The position numbers were made by a program, and so were the translations under genes. Below are positions 12,119 to 23,295 of a stretch of DNA of 64,000 nucleotides, one piece after another; position 1 is the first letter of the stretch; every line of letters begins with the position of its first letter. The notes under the pieces are model-generated. The model saw only the letters and a program-made list of their open reading frames with translations. It was not told where the DNA came from and ran no database searches. Source of the stretch: Cristatella mucedo (taxonomy: Eukaryota > Bryozoa > Phylactolaemata > Cristatellidae); the NCBI GenBank assembly GCA_009760855.2, contig WPIO01000323.1:1-64000 (forward strand). Reading direction: 5' to 3'.

Positions 12119-14820
12119 TGTTATATTGCTATTACAATATGTGATTTAGTGTACATCGAAATTAGATGCAAAGATACGAACGCACGAGCATCGGAAATGA
12201 TATAGAGGCACCTGATATGAACCCACTGAATTTTCCATCAGCATTAGCTGTCTGCCACAAATCACATGCTAGAAGGAAATCTCCAGAGCGTCTCTAGAGA
12301 CAAAAGCATGTTTACCAGTGCTCACCTTGCTAGCCATTCTGAGTACCCTCTGCTTTTGTAGACCTTAAACATGCAAGCAATCACGACTTAAAAAAGTTTT
12401 TTCCATCAAGTTCTACGACATATGCCTGTAAATAAATGGTCATCCGTAGTTCTATCATCGGCAGTGCAAAGGAAATATAGTTACTCATTCAGCAACCGGT
12501 GCACATGTACAGTCACCCTCTTTAGCCATGACCATATTTACCGAGTGAAGAGGACTTTTCCTGAGCTAATCGTTGGACAGCAGTACGTACCTGCAAACGT
12601 TCATCCTGCTTCAATGTACGGAGATGTCATATACTTGGGTTTTGAATCCACAGCATGCAGGAGGAGTGTGTTTGGAGCATGCCCTCACCAGTTCACCAGC
12701 TGCCAATTTCGCTCAGCACTTGAGCTTCATGGTTGGAGAAGATATTTGGACAGAATCCTGCAGTAAAAACATGCATGTTTTCCAAATGTCGCCGGATAGT
12801 AATAAGATGAACTAAACTATGAGGCTCCACTTTCTTGTTGAGGAACATCAGACACAAGATGGAATAATAAAAACATAAAAATAGCTGATTTAACAGCCTC
12901 TTTTGTATAGCGACAGATGAGCCCTTACGGCTACCACTACTGCTTGCAGTGGCGACACAGTATCGCCAACCGCAGTAGTTGAACCCACGACCTCGGGACT
13001 GAGGTCGGGAAAAGCAACCACCTTACCTAGTGTACAGTTTTTCTTCTGGCAAGCGATCTGGCAGGCTGTTACATCACAAATCGTCGATCGTGCTTCTACA
13101 GATGTTGCTAATAATCTCTGAAGACCATCCAGCTGGAGAAATTTGTCCACCGAAGACTCCAAGCTGACCAGTGCACCAGAAAGTGGCCTGGGCCTCTGGA
13201 AAATGAAGCGTCACGGGAATGAGTCTTGGTAATGCTATTTTTGGCCTCAATACACAGAGAGTAGCAGAATCCTGGATCATTTCATGCTTTGGTACACCCT
13301 AAAGTGATTGCTTGCATGCCATTGAGCTAGGCAGTGTTAACAGCTCACGGTATGCACCCAAGTTAGGAATAGCTTCTGCAACAAATGACTGGCAACATCG
13401 AGGATGCTGCACAGCCAATGTTAAGATGTTCTTGTATATAAAGCGTGAGGTGGCACCTGCATTAGCATTCGGAGACTGGTTACGCGATATTTCGAACTGA
13501 GAGTTCTGCAATTGACATTATTGTCTACACACAGTACGAAAACCTGGTACTTCAATGGACAACATAACGGCGCCTCGTGTGAGTGACACTGCTTGATGCC
13601 AAATATTTTTGTCGTTTAAATAAGAATTTGGGATGGTTTGGCAAATCGCCTACTTGTCTGACATCAGAATGCAACAATACTTATCAAAACTATGGACAAC
13701 ACATAGAATTTAGAAGTTTGTTGCTGAGCATTTCACTTCACTATTTGGAGCTATACCTTTCCACTCGTAAAATCATGGTAAAAATGAAGAACCTGACCTC
13801 AGTTGCCACTGTCTGCCTGTACATGCGACTACACAAGCACATTTTGTTCAGAAATATTTATATATAAACTCACTTAGCTGGTTACTTATGAATTCACTAA
13901 GCGTTATTTTTTTTAGCTTCATTGCTTTACTTGAAAGTTCAGAGCAAATTGGAGCATGTCGCCTGACATGCACGTTTTGACAGGAATCCCCGTATTCTGG
14001 AAATCGACGTGAACAAGATTACGACCACAGTTTATTTGAGAGAGAAGTCATCTCCTTGTACACCGACGATTGAGACTACATTAGTACATACCCAGGCTCA
14101 CATCGCCGTAATCACTTTTTCAAAAAGAAGGTTTACGATGTGACGGCAGCACCAATGTCCCATCTATGATTGTGGAGTGTTATTGCCGATAAGAAGTGGT
14201 ATCTGTGGTACTATGAGCTGCCCCGAGGCATCCTAGCTACCTGATAAATTTCGTTCATTGTGCAGAACTTCAAACAAGAAATTTGAATTGTTCTCGCATC
14301 TACACTTTCAACGACATAGCACCAGCGATGAAAAGTGCATATTTATGACTAAGAAGGTCTACGAGTGCCAAGCCGTAGGAATCGTGGTCAACTCACTGGC
14401 GACGACTGGCAGACGTATGCAATTTTGGCAGATGAACGCTGTTGCGATCTTCATCAGACCTCTCTCCTTGGCTGGCTACTCTAGCAATTTGGAGCCTTTT
14501 TACTTGTTTTCTACTACTGCTGTTACTTACTTTTCTTCTGAAGCACTACTTTTTACGTTTTCCTCTTTTCTAGCTGCACTATATTTTACTGCTTTCACTA
14601 GCTTGGCCTTGTGCTCTCTTATTTATCGCAATACTCTATTTTCTTTATTTGCACTATCCATTCTTTGTATTCATTCATCTATGCAATAACAGTTTCTGTC
14701 ACTTTCCAGACAATCTCCTCCTCTTTCCACCTGAGGAAAACGATTTAGGTTGGTATAAAAAATATGTGTACGATTAGACTCAGAAGAGCGGGAGTACCTG
14801 GTATTGGGGGAGATCTGATA
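11815..14820. repeat. Tandem unit, copy 3
   Basis: This is a complete unit that shares CCCACTGAATT near 12223 with copy 4. One extra A at about 12001 breaks the antisense reverse transcriptase frame that stays open in copies 2 and 4. A duplicated TTAC near 11517 in the preceding copy is absent here. Confidence 0.9.
12890..13038 (-). mobile_element. SINE-1 (array copy 3)
   Basis: This is the same antisense SINE as at 6872-7020, at the equivalent place in copy 3. Confidence 0.75.
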
Positions 14821-15126
14821 GGTAGGCTGGAGCAAAAAAATAACGAACAGAAGTACGAGTGGTGACAGAACCTTGAAGTCGATGGGTGGCTTGACAGGAA
14901 CCCAGAGCAGGTCAACATGAAGTGGTGTGGTGTGGCAACTTGGGCGTGCACGACAGCTTAGCGTAGCTGCAGACGTTTGCACGAGCTGTGAGCTCCGGAT
15001 TGCACAATGAAACACAGCAAGCAGTGAATTGCAGAAGTCGAGATGGGATGTCACAAATGCAGGGACTGATTTAGTTTGGGTATCCCTGTCTAAGCAAGCC
15101 CGAATTTTAGCAATGTTACGTGGCAC
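14671..15126 (-). pseudogene. LINE-B reverse transcriptase C-terminal fragment (array copy 4)
   Basis: This is the counterpart of the copy 2 fragment, open for 151 residues. It is slightly longer because extra A residues near 14835 (the run AAAAAAATAACG) shift the frame around the LLFV segment. It has the same NIAKIRACL, AFVTSHLDFCNSLL and VPVKPPIDFKVL blocks. Catalytic residues are absent. Confidence 0.8.
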
Positions 15127-16720
15127 TGTTATATTGCTATTACAATATGTGATTTAGTGTACATCGAAATTAGATGCAAAGATACGAACGCACGAGCATC
15201 GGAAATGATATAGAGGCACCTGATATGAACCCACTGAATTTTCCATCAGCATTAGCTGTCTGCCACAAATCACATGCTAGAAGGAAATCTCCAGAGCGTC
15301 TCTAGAGACAAAAGCATGTTTACCAGTGCTCACTTGCTAGCCATTCTGAGTACCCTCTGCTTTTGTAGACCTTAAACATGCAAGCAATCACGACTTAAAA
15401 AAAGTTTTTTCCATCAAGTTCTACGACATATGCCTGTAAATAAATGGTCATCCGTAGTTCTATCATCGGCAGTGCAAAGGAAATATAGTTACTCATTCAG
15501 CAACCGGTGCACATGTACAGTCACCCTCTTTAGCCATGACCATATTTACCGAGTGAAGAGGACTTTTCCTGAGCTAATCGTTGGACAGCAGTACGTACCT
15601 GCAAACGTTCATCCTGCTTCAATGTACGGAGATGTCATATACTTGGGTTTTGAATCCACAGCATGCAGGAGGAGTGTGTTTGGAGCATGCCCTCACCAGT
15701 TCACCAGCTGCCAATTTCGCTCAGCACTTGAGCTTCATGGTTGGAGAAGATATTTGGACAGAATCCTGCAGTAAAAACATGCATGTTTTCCAAATGTCGC
15801 CGGATAGTAATAAGATGAACTAAACTATGAGGCTCCACTTTCTTGTTGAGGAACATCAGACACAAGATGGAATAATAAAAACATAAAAATAGCTGATTTT
15901 ACAGCCTCTTTTGTATAGCGACAGATGAGCCCTTACGGCTACCACTACTGCTTGCAGTGGCGACACAGTATCGCCAACCGCAGTAGTTGAACCCACGACC
16001 TCGGGACTGAGGTCGGGAAAAGCAACCACCTTACCTAGTGTACAGTTTTTCTTCTGGCAAGCGATCTGGCAGGCTGTTACATCACAAATCGTCGATCGTG
16101 CTTCTACAGATGTTGCTAATAATCTCTGAAGACCATCCAGCTGGAGAAATTTGTCCACCGAAGACTCCAAGCTGACCAGTGCACCAGAAAGTGGCCTGGG
16201 CCTCTGGAAAATGAAGCGTCACGGGAATGAGTCTTGGTAATGCTATTTTTGGCCTCAATACACAGAGAGTAGCAGAATCCTGGATCATTTCATGCTTTGG
16301 TACACCCTAAAGTGATTGCTTGCATGCCATTGAGCTAGGCAGTGTTAACAGCTCACGGTATGCACCCAAGTTAGGAATAGCTTCTGCAACAAATGACTGG
16401 CAACATCGAGGATGCTGCACAGCCAATGTTAAGATGTTCTTGTATATAAAGCGTGAGGTGGCACCTGCATTAGCATTCGGAGACTGGTTACGCGATATTT
16501 CGAACTGAGAGTTCTGCAATTGACATTATTGTCTACACACAGTACGAAAACCTGGTACTTCAATGGACAACATAACGGCGCCTCGTGTGAGTGACACTGC
16601 TTGATGCCAAATATTTTTGTCGTTTAAATAAGAATTTGGGATGGTTTGGCAAATCGCCTACTTGTCTTACCTCAGAATGCATTAATACTTATCAAAACTT
16701 TGAACAACACATAGAATTTA
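14821..16720. repeat. Tandem unit, copy 4 (partial)
   Basis: This copy ends about 1.9 kb into the unit. Similarity to the other copies weakens from about 16667 and is lost near 16720, next to a degenerate SINE. One substitution near 15899 opens the antisense frame at 15856-16170 further than in the other copies. Confidence 0.85.
15898..16046 (-). mobile_element. SINE-1 (array copy 4)
   Basis: This is the same antisense SINE as at 6872-7020. One A/T difference at the tail end (GATTTTACAG here, GATTTAACAG elsewhere) separates it from the other array copies. Confidence 0.75.
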
Positions 16721-16762
16721 GTTTGTCAATTTCCGTTAGAAACTGTTCGTACATGCCTGTGC

Positions 16763-16866
16763 ACGTATAATTCGTTTGCATAGCACCTTTCCAGAACTTG
16801 GTCATTATCAAACCTCTTTACATATATGCCTCGTAGCTAGAGCCCATAATTTCAGTCTGTCAAGGG
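16763..16866 (-). mobile_element. SINE-2, degenerate copy
   Basis: This resembles the antisense SINE at 19041-19200. It shares TATAATTCGTTTGCATAGC at the tail end, ACATATATGCCTCG in the body, and AGAGCCCATAA in place of the GAGCCCACGA B-box region. It sits just beyond the right end of the 3-kb array. Confidence 0.6.
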
Positions 16867-19040
16867 GAGTTTCGTACACGTGCCTCGAACTAGTGTGGTC
16901 GTAACCTAGTAGCTCACCAATGACTAATTTATGCTACTTCTTATTTCATTTATCGAACACTTAATTTTAAAGCCTTAAGTAACTTTTAGACAAAGGATTA
17001 GTATTAGCTTAGCATGATAAATACAGCAATGGCGAGCATTGCGTAAGTTAGAAGCTTGCACAATAGTGTAATACCATGTGAGATCAGTAAGACTTCCTTT
17101 TTGTGGCAAATAATGCAAGGCGATATGCCATAATTCTTGTGCAACGCACCTTTTTCCAAACATGACCTACTACAGCAATGACCATTGAGAACTGTTTCAT
17201 ATACTATTCAAACATGGTATCTTAGTCAATATTATGTCTTGAGCTAAGGCGCGAACTCCGCAAGCATTTTTAAAAGACAGCTTGTTTATTACATGGTAAT
17301 TCAAACGCCCAATATTGTTTATGAGATTTTCCTGCGTCACGTCGAGCCTAATTATCTTGATAAGAGAAAGTCAAGAAATCAATAGAGCTGGGGCTCCATG
17401 CTATATCTTGGCTGTACAGCCACAAGACACGTGGAAACCTGCTCGGCCTAGCTCTAAATGAGGAGAAGAAATAGTAGCTAGTTCACGAAGTTTCTCTAGA
17501 CCTTACAATTCCTAAAGCGCCACTATACTCACTCACGGAGCTGCAAGGGTTTCATACCGCCGGCCATAATGTGCCTCCTCATCTCACGAACGAAAGAGCG
17601 GCATTGCTAAGGGCAACAATTTATGCTTCCGTTTCCCGTGGTAGGGTTTGAGTGGGACGTTAGTTCAACTTCAATCAGGCCAGGCGGGAGCTGATTACAT
17701 ATTTGAACATGCCAAAGCGCATGAAATGTTTAGTCGCTAATGCTTAGAATGCAACTTCGAGAACATTTTCTCGCTCAGCCTTGTGACATTTCACAGTAGT
17801 GCTAGGGCTTTTTACAGCTGGCCTGGTCACACGTTGGCAAACCTAGTCATTTTCAGTACTTCAAAGTATGGTGCAGAAGGCCCATAAGACACTGACGCTG
17901 GACGTGTCCCCGAGGGTCGATTTTTGCTTTCGCAGTCAGCTCGCCCTCCAAGATAAAATTAGGAACGCGAAAGGAAATTGAAGTGATTGGGCACTGAGTA
18001 CAAGCATTCAAGTAGGACTGCGTTCGGATCCTCGTTATTGAGACTAATAAAAGTTACGGAGAGGCCGCATTTTCACGCACCGTTGGTTAATGAATTATTT
18101 GAATTAGTCCAAGCCTGTGTACATTTCTTGGTTACCAGACAAATGAACGATTAAATTCTTGCGTTACGCGCAATCGTGTGTGAAATTAAAAATGTGCAAC
18201 CTTCGGGAGACTGCCAATAATATCCTCGCCGGAAACTGCTGGCTGCCATCTCGCCGCTGGCCGTTTCTCGGCTAGCTGTCGAAATCCAGGTTTGCTTACA
18301 CATGCTTGAAAGAAAAGATTTATGGAGTCATTTAGCGACAAAAGCCGTCTTATGAAGATATGCTACTTACCGCAACCTTTGCTGGTTCGCTGCTACATTG
18401 TCTGCACTGTTGCCATTTGTTTATAGCAAAAAGATACGAATGTCAAACACTGAAGCATCTAAAACTAAAGGCATTGTCGCTAACCATTTCGCTTCTCGAT
18501 CAACAGTCACCGAAAGGCTAGTTTGCTAGGGTCTGCGGAGAAGACCTCTCACGGTTGTGCACAGATTCGAATACCTCCGCGAGCTTCTTGGAATGGCTCG
18601 GCTCACTCAGTTGTCTTGCAATTAGTTCCTACCCGCGCTATAGTACCAACGCCGGGCTTTAAGACAAGCCTAAAGCAATTGTTAGCATAGAAATGCAAAA
18701 CTTGCTTACACTGACCGAAGTTTGGCTTCGATGTCAGTGATTACCTTTCCAAAACTGTAATTTAGAACCGAGTGCTAGTCAACCCATCAGGCTTGAACGT
18801 CTTAAAATCTTTGCGAAGTGATCGGATTATATTGTTATCTAAACATTAAAAGCAAAAAGTTTGAACTAATAAACGCTGAAGACTAAGTCCGTTCATTTCA
18901 GGGTCGTGCAGCAGCAAGACAATTGCTTTTAATTTCCAATTATTTTACTTGTCGTGTGAAATCAAAATCAAGACGAAAAAGGCAAATGGGTGATTATGGT
19001 TTCACGCAGTACTACTTGAAGGAGTAAGTACAATTCCTTT
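16867..19040. other. Unassigned non-coding DNA
   Basis: Frames are all short and unrecognised. I see no transposon motif or RNA gene. Base composition is ordinary for the window. Confidence 0.5.
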
Positions 19041-19200
19041 GTATATTTAATTCATTTGTATAGCGCCCTAAGGGAACTTAATCTCTATTCAGGCATTTTA
19101 CATATGCCTCGGGGCTCGAGCCCACGACCTCAGCCAGACCTTGGTCTGGGCGAGCACTTTAACCGGTGGACCAAACCAGCTCGGCAGCTTAGCAAGGTAC
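19041..19200 (-). mobile_element. SINE-2, tRNA-derived with LINE-B tail
   Basis: On the minus strand the head reads GAGCTGGTTTGGTCCACC (A-box region), then GACCAAGGTCTGG, then a B-box-like GTGGGCTCGAGCCCCG. The tail contains AGAGATTAAGTTCCCTTAGG followed by GCGCTATACAAATG. That tail closely matches the 3' end of LINE-B at 20365-20430 and 38465-38515. The head is tRNA-like but lacks foldable tRNA arms, so this is a SINE, not a tRNA gene. Related copies lie at 16763-16866, 23158-23295, 42120-42310 and 53245-53390. Confidence 0.8.
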
Positions 19201-20337
19201 ACCTATACCTAATATTGGGATATCGCAACGTACGCAAGTGTAGCTAAGCTATCGCTATGCTATACCTAATAGGACAGGGTAGGTCTTGCATTGTTAAGGA
19301 GACATGTCAAGAGAAGCGTATACTCGATCATTTGCCCATGACACTGCTTTAGCGTTCATGTAGCCTTCTTTTGTGATCTGATAGCACCAGCGAGCGTTAT
19401 TCTGTACTCTTTATTGTAAGCATGCGGCGTTTCGCTGCCACTCTATATGTTGGCTCTATCAGGTCATTGCATGCTTAAAGTTTGTATGACTTGCTCGAAG
19501 TGCTGAGACTTTCTATGTTGTCAGGTCTTTCTCTCATGAGAAGCACCATGAGCTAGCATGATAACTTGAACATGCTAGCGCACACTACTTCACGTGAGTA
19601 GAAAGTTTCATTTGGACGTCCGCGTACCGCAGAAGACTTGGGTCACCTGTAACGAGTTAGTCGGATAGCCATACATGCATTCGTGCGAGTCTTGCTGACT
19701 TGCTGCAAAAAATATGCATTGCAGCTCAACTACGGAGGCTATTGCACGAGCTTGGCACCAGCAGCTGGTTATATACGTGGAAAAGGAGCAGCGCTGCCTT
19801 GCTGCTAAGCTTGTACCGCTATCGAAGTTGACGAGTTAACTCCTGCAGGTCTAGCAAACCAGACGAATCAATTGAGATCATGGAGCTGTGAATCCGACCT
19901 GTGAAGAAGTGTACAGATTTCATCTTAATTATCTAATTCCGTCGAGAAGTCCATATTTTTTGCGATTGCCAGTTACGATAAATTGGTCACATAATGGCGA
20001 AATAGCAAGTAGTCTCCACTTCAACTCTTACGGCCTCATTATAGGTGGACGCTTCGCCGGTTCAGTGCAGAATGAGTAATACAATTCAGTTCAGAATGAA
20101 CAACTTGTAGAGAATGAAGCACGAAGTGTTACCTTTTCTTGTGAAATCTATACCCTATTAAAAAAAGGTTACCAACGCAAATAGGTCTCATGCAGGCCGG
20201 ATTTTATACATTGTACTGATAGCTCTTAACGAATGAAAGCCTTCCACAGTAATGCAGAGAAGTAGAGCTCTTTGCTGCGCCTCAAGGTCCTGAAAATCTC
20301 TGAAGCCGTTTATCGCAGAGAACGCATCATATTTCGA
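19201..20337. other. Unassigned non-coding DNA
   Basis: Nothing was recognised on either strand apart from short unremarkable frames. Confidence 0.5.
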
Positions 20338-20640
20338 TAATAATAATAATATTAATAATAATATTGCACTTGATAAAGCGCCCTCAGAGAACTTAATCTC
20401 TTTCTAGGCGCTTTACATTTGCTGCAAAGTGATACGCAATAGAATAGTAAGTAAAATCGTGCTTGAAAAACAAACAAAATGAATAACATGGTTAGGGGTT
20501 ACATGCACTGGGTCAGCATGCAAATGTGGTTAGTGGCAGCATGAACAGTGTCAGCACGCATAAGCACATCGAGGACGAATCACAAGGACCCACTAAATGC
20601 TGTCACTAGGTGGCTTGTGGCGTCTCTGGCTAGATTAGGC
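20338..20640 (-). mobile_element. LINE-B 3' untranslated end
   Basis: At the left (the 3' end on the minus strand) is a simple tail of AATAATAAT units (20338-20366). It is followed inward by the stem-forming tail AAAGCGCCCTCAGAGAACTT...GGCGCTTTACATTTGCTGC, then GGTTAGGGGTTACATGCACT, GTGTCAGCACGCATAAGCAC, and AAGGACCCACTAAATGCTGT. The last blocks recur as the 3' flank of the LINE-B coding fragment at 61480-61590 in reverse complement and at 31008-31170 in the same orientation. This is a 5'-truncated LINE insertion with no coding sequence left. Confidence 0.8.
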
Positions 20641-21124
20641 GTCTGCAACGCTATCTGCAATCACGCGTGGGCATGCCGCACCACATCGCCAGAAGCAATG
20701 GTACCTGCAATTCGTTTACCTAGAGTCGCTGGTTAAGGCCGTTTTCCTGGAAGGTTTTACGGGGCCCGCAGGAGTCAGCTTCATTGACTCCTGAAAGCGT
20801 TCCATTCCTTCTGCAGCTCTACGGTAAGATATTTCCAGGCGCTACGTCGGAACCGCCGGCTATTTTATACAAACTTAACAAAGGGCTCATTGAGGACTAG
20901 CTCGGCTTGCTCGGCGTCCTTTCCATATATGGTGCGAGATTAAGGCGTAGCTAGGCAGTTGAGATGCAGCGTAAGGCTATTGGATAGCGGTTGGCACAAG
21001 CCACTTGAAGTGCTTCGCGTCTGTGTGCGCCTTGACTTGCGGGCAGCAAAGCACAGCACATCGTCGCGTGGGATATCCAGGAAGTGACTGAGAAGCCGGC
21101 TCAGTCACGTTGCGTCATTGCAGC
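20641..21124. other. Unassigned non-coding DNA
   Basis: No feature was recognised. The DNA lies between a LINE-B 3' end and a LINE-A 3' end, both antisense. Confidence 0.45.
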
Positions 21125-21560
21125 AATGTAATAAAATGTATCTCCATCTGTAACTTCACAAAGACTTTGTGGGTGTTACGTCGGAGAGTTTTGTACAGCG
21201 CACTTACAGCCGAAGTGACTTTCGGTAGCCAACAGACTTCATCTTACGCAACAAAGAGAAACTAAGAAGCATAGCAGAGTAGGAGTACAGTTGAGGTCGG
21301 TAGTGGCTTGAAAGTATCAGCTCAGGACCGCTGGAAATGATGAGCCATAGTCGACAGCAGGAGAGTAGTTGTCGTGGCGTAAGAATCGTGGAAGCGAGTT
21401 CCACAGTCTAGGAACTACAGAGCTAAAGCTTCTGTTGCAAACGGTCTTTAAATGAAGGAATAGAACAGCTTATTTATTGTCTGTACAAAATCTGAGGGCA
21501 CAAGGCTAAAACTGGTGCAGCAGTACATTTTTAATCTCAGCTGCAAATGAACCTGTGGCA
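21125..21560 (-). mobile_element. LINE-A 3' fragment
   Basis: This opens at the left with AATGTAATAAAATGTATCTC, the LINE-A 3' terminus with its short ACATT-type tail, and continues through GTGGGTGTTACG, TTTTGTACAGCGCAC, CAACAAAGAGAAACTAAGAAGC and GAAGCGAGTTCCACAGTCTAGGA. It matches 25735-26150, 39463-39870, 42459-42850 and 54513-54810. Similarity ends near 21560. The encoded part covers only the last few dozen residues of the reverse transcriptase tail and is broken. Confidence 0.85.
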
Positions 21561-22849
21561 GTGCGTAACACTTCCTTTCCTGAGTAGAATGTTCACCCAT
21601 TTGGTAGCTCTTGGAGCCCTCATGGCTCGTAACGTGGCAATAAATTAGCTGTCCCGTTATTTCAGGTAAAGATTGCTTGCCACCGAAACCTTTTCACACT
21701 GGGATCTAAATTGTAGAACTTGCATCCACAATTCTTGAAAATGAAACTATATTTTGGTCTACATTAAAAAAATGTGCTGCCTTTCCAGCCATTTTATGTT
21801 TCAACTTCTCTGCCTTTCTGACTCAGCAACGCTTAACATATTTTCCTAGCATGTGAATAAATTTTTTACCTACCGTCTGCGGATCATACGCCTCATGATA
21901 TTAGGATGTGCCTCTGAAAGCTTAACAAGTTTTTGTTTCTTTTTAAGACCGTAAAGTTATCCGAATTCTTTTCCCAAGCTTGAGACGTTCCGACTTCACG
22001 ACCAATGTCTAACGTTTGACTCCTGCAGCTCGATATCGAGCTTGTAGGTGAATGTGCAGTGTGTATATATGACCGCTGCTAGAGACTCTTTCATATGATT
22101 TCACCACGGCTCGTGTGACCTAGACACGTAGTAGGAAAAAGAAAGCAGGTAAAGAAAGACTTAAGTAAACTTAATCTATTCAGGTAGTGGCTGGTTTAAA
22201 TTTAGGAACGGCTTCCGTAAAAAAGCAGGCAAACCTTATGCTAGGTCTGCACAGACTACCGAGTAAACGCCGTCTAACGTCCATGTTATCGCCATTTCTG
22301 CCGTCTATCGCGGCACACTCGATGAATGAAATGCTTAATATGTGCTTGCTTTACTTTGGTTAGGCAGCATACTTTCCACAACTCCTCTGCTTCTGGATTT
22401 CGTATACTTCTCAGGCGACTTCGTAGATTGCAGCGCCGGCTATCAAACGCTGCTGGCTGAATTATTGAAATGGAACTAGCTGAGCTCCTCAAGTAAAATG
22501 GGGAACGCGTCCATGCTGTTTCGAGCACCTCTAAATTACGCTCTCTAGAATTCAATAGCGAGGCAGCTTGTGGCTTACTGAGCCGTAGGCGCAATACATT
22601 TCCGAGCAGATATCCAACAATGGAGCTGCATTTAATGAACAATACTGAGTGATTAGCCGTGTAGCGCTTTTGTGAAGTGCTTAATGTCCTAAGCGAGAGC
22701 TTACGCTCAAACGGAAAGAATAATGAGCTTTTTTAATAATAGTTAAACCGAACGCAAGTCTTTGAACACCACGGGTGGCTGTATTACTGCCGCCGCATTC
22801 TGTTTAGAATTAGTTAAACACATTCAAAGAAGAAGTTGCTGCTCTGACT
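21561..22849. other. Unassigned DNA with one longer antisense frame
   Basis: No repeat of the families seen elsewhere was found. The only frame longer than 100 residues is 22286-22642 on the minus strand, described separately. Confidence 0.45.
22286..22642 (-). other. Unassigned 118-residue open frame
   Basis: This antisense frame gives a basic product with a leucine-rich middle and an arginine-rich C terminus ending CRDRRQKWR. I recognise no domain. It has no neighbouring exon-like frame, and I cannot tell chance from an exon or an old transposon piece. Confidence 0.15.
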
Positions 22850-22950
22850 GGTACTGGATTTACGTTAGTAGATAGCCATGACCTGAAGGACTCGAATCCG
22901 TGACTCGCATAATGAGAGATAGCACCTTACCCCTGGGTGAAGGTCAGGGA
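22850..22950 (-). mobile_element. Probable tRNA-derived SINE head
   Basis: On the minus strand a B-box-like GGATTCGAGTCC follows about 30 bases after TAAGGTGCTATCTC, an A-box-like spacing. The arms do not form a credible tRNA cloverleaf. It may belong to the SINE group present elsewhere, but the tail is not clearly that of SINE-1 or SINE-2. Confidence 0.45.
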
Positions 22951-23157
22951 GCTAAGAAAGAATACCAACCGAAGCACCTTGCCTTTAAATGATAGCGTTC
23001 AAATACAAAAAAGTCAGCTTGAGTACCCGCTATATTTCTCATTTTTCGCGAGACGGTCTTTATGTAAGATCAACGTTGGCTATTTGCTTACTCGCTTCTT
23101 CTAGGTTTCGTTACTTTACGGCCTTAATTGCAAGCTAGAGCAATGATAAACGTGGAC

Positions 23158-23295
23158 AGCTAATATACAATTCATTTATATAGTTCCCTGAGAGAGCCTT
23201 ATCACTATTCAGGCGCTTCACGTATGCCGCAGGGCTCGAGCCCACGACCTCGACCAGACCTTGGTCGGGGCGAGCGCCTTTAACCACCGCGTCGA
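23158..23295 (-). mobile_element. SINE-2, tRNA-derived with LINE-B-like tail
   Basis: Plus-strand order is TACAATTCATTTATATAG (tail), TATTCAGGCGCTTCACGTAT, GGGCTCGAGCCCACGACCTC (B box in reverse), CAGACCTTGGTCGGGGCGAG, then CCTTTAACCACCG (A-box region). It agrees with 19041-19200 throughout. The inserted copy is complete in the tail and slightly short at the head. Confidence 0.8.

Larger units (their letters stand above)
5792..16720. repeat. Tandem array of a ~3.01-kb unit, ~3.6 copies
   Basis: The motif GGTAGGCT opens each copy at 5792, 8807, 11815 and 14821, and an internal landmark recurs at 6404, 9413, 12422 and 15430 (spacing 3009, 3009, 3008). The copies are nearly identical for most of their length. 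They differ mainly in the length of A and T runs and by a few substitutions. Divergence is concentrated at the two edges: the first 300-500 bases of copy 1, and the last 60 bases of copy 4 after about 16667. Each full unit contains an antisense LINE-B reverse transcriptase tail, an antisense SINE and about 2 kb of unassigned sequence. No rRNA, snRNA or histone gene was recognised in the unit, so it is not one of the familiar tandem gene families as far as I can see. Confidence 0.95.

Noticed and set aside
6404-16508. Sets of frames repeated four times (114, 90, 80, 70 and 68 residues), which could suggest a conserved multigene array
   Set aside because: The DNA between the frames is just as conserved, frames overlap on both strands, and homopolymer changes alter them. 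Conservation follows from recent duplication.
19110-19180. Possible tRNA gene with A-box and B-box-like motifs (also at 6960, 22895, 23235, 29600, 42210, 45970 and 53300)
   Set aside because: The arms do not pair into a cloverleaf, and the same heads are joined to repeated bodies and tails, so they are SINEs.
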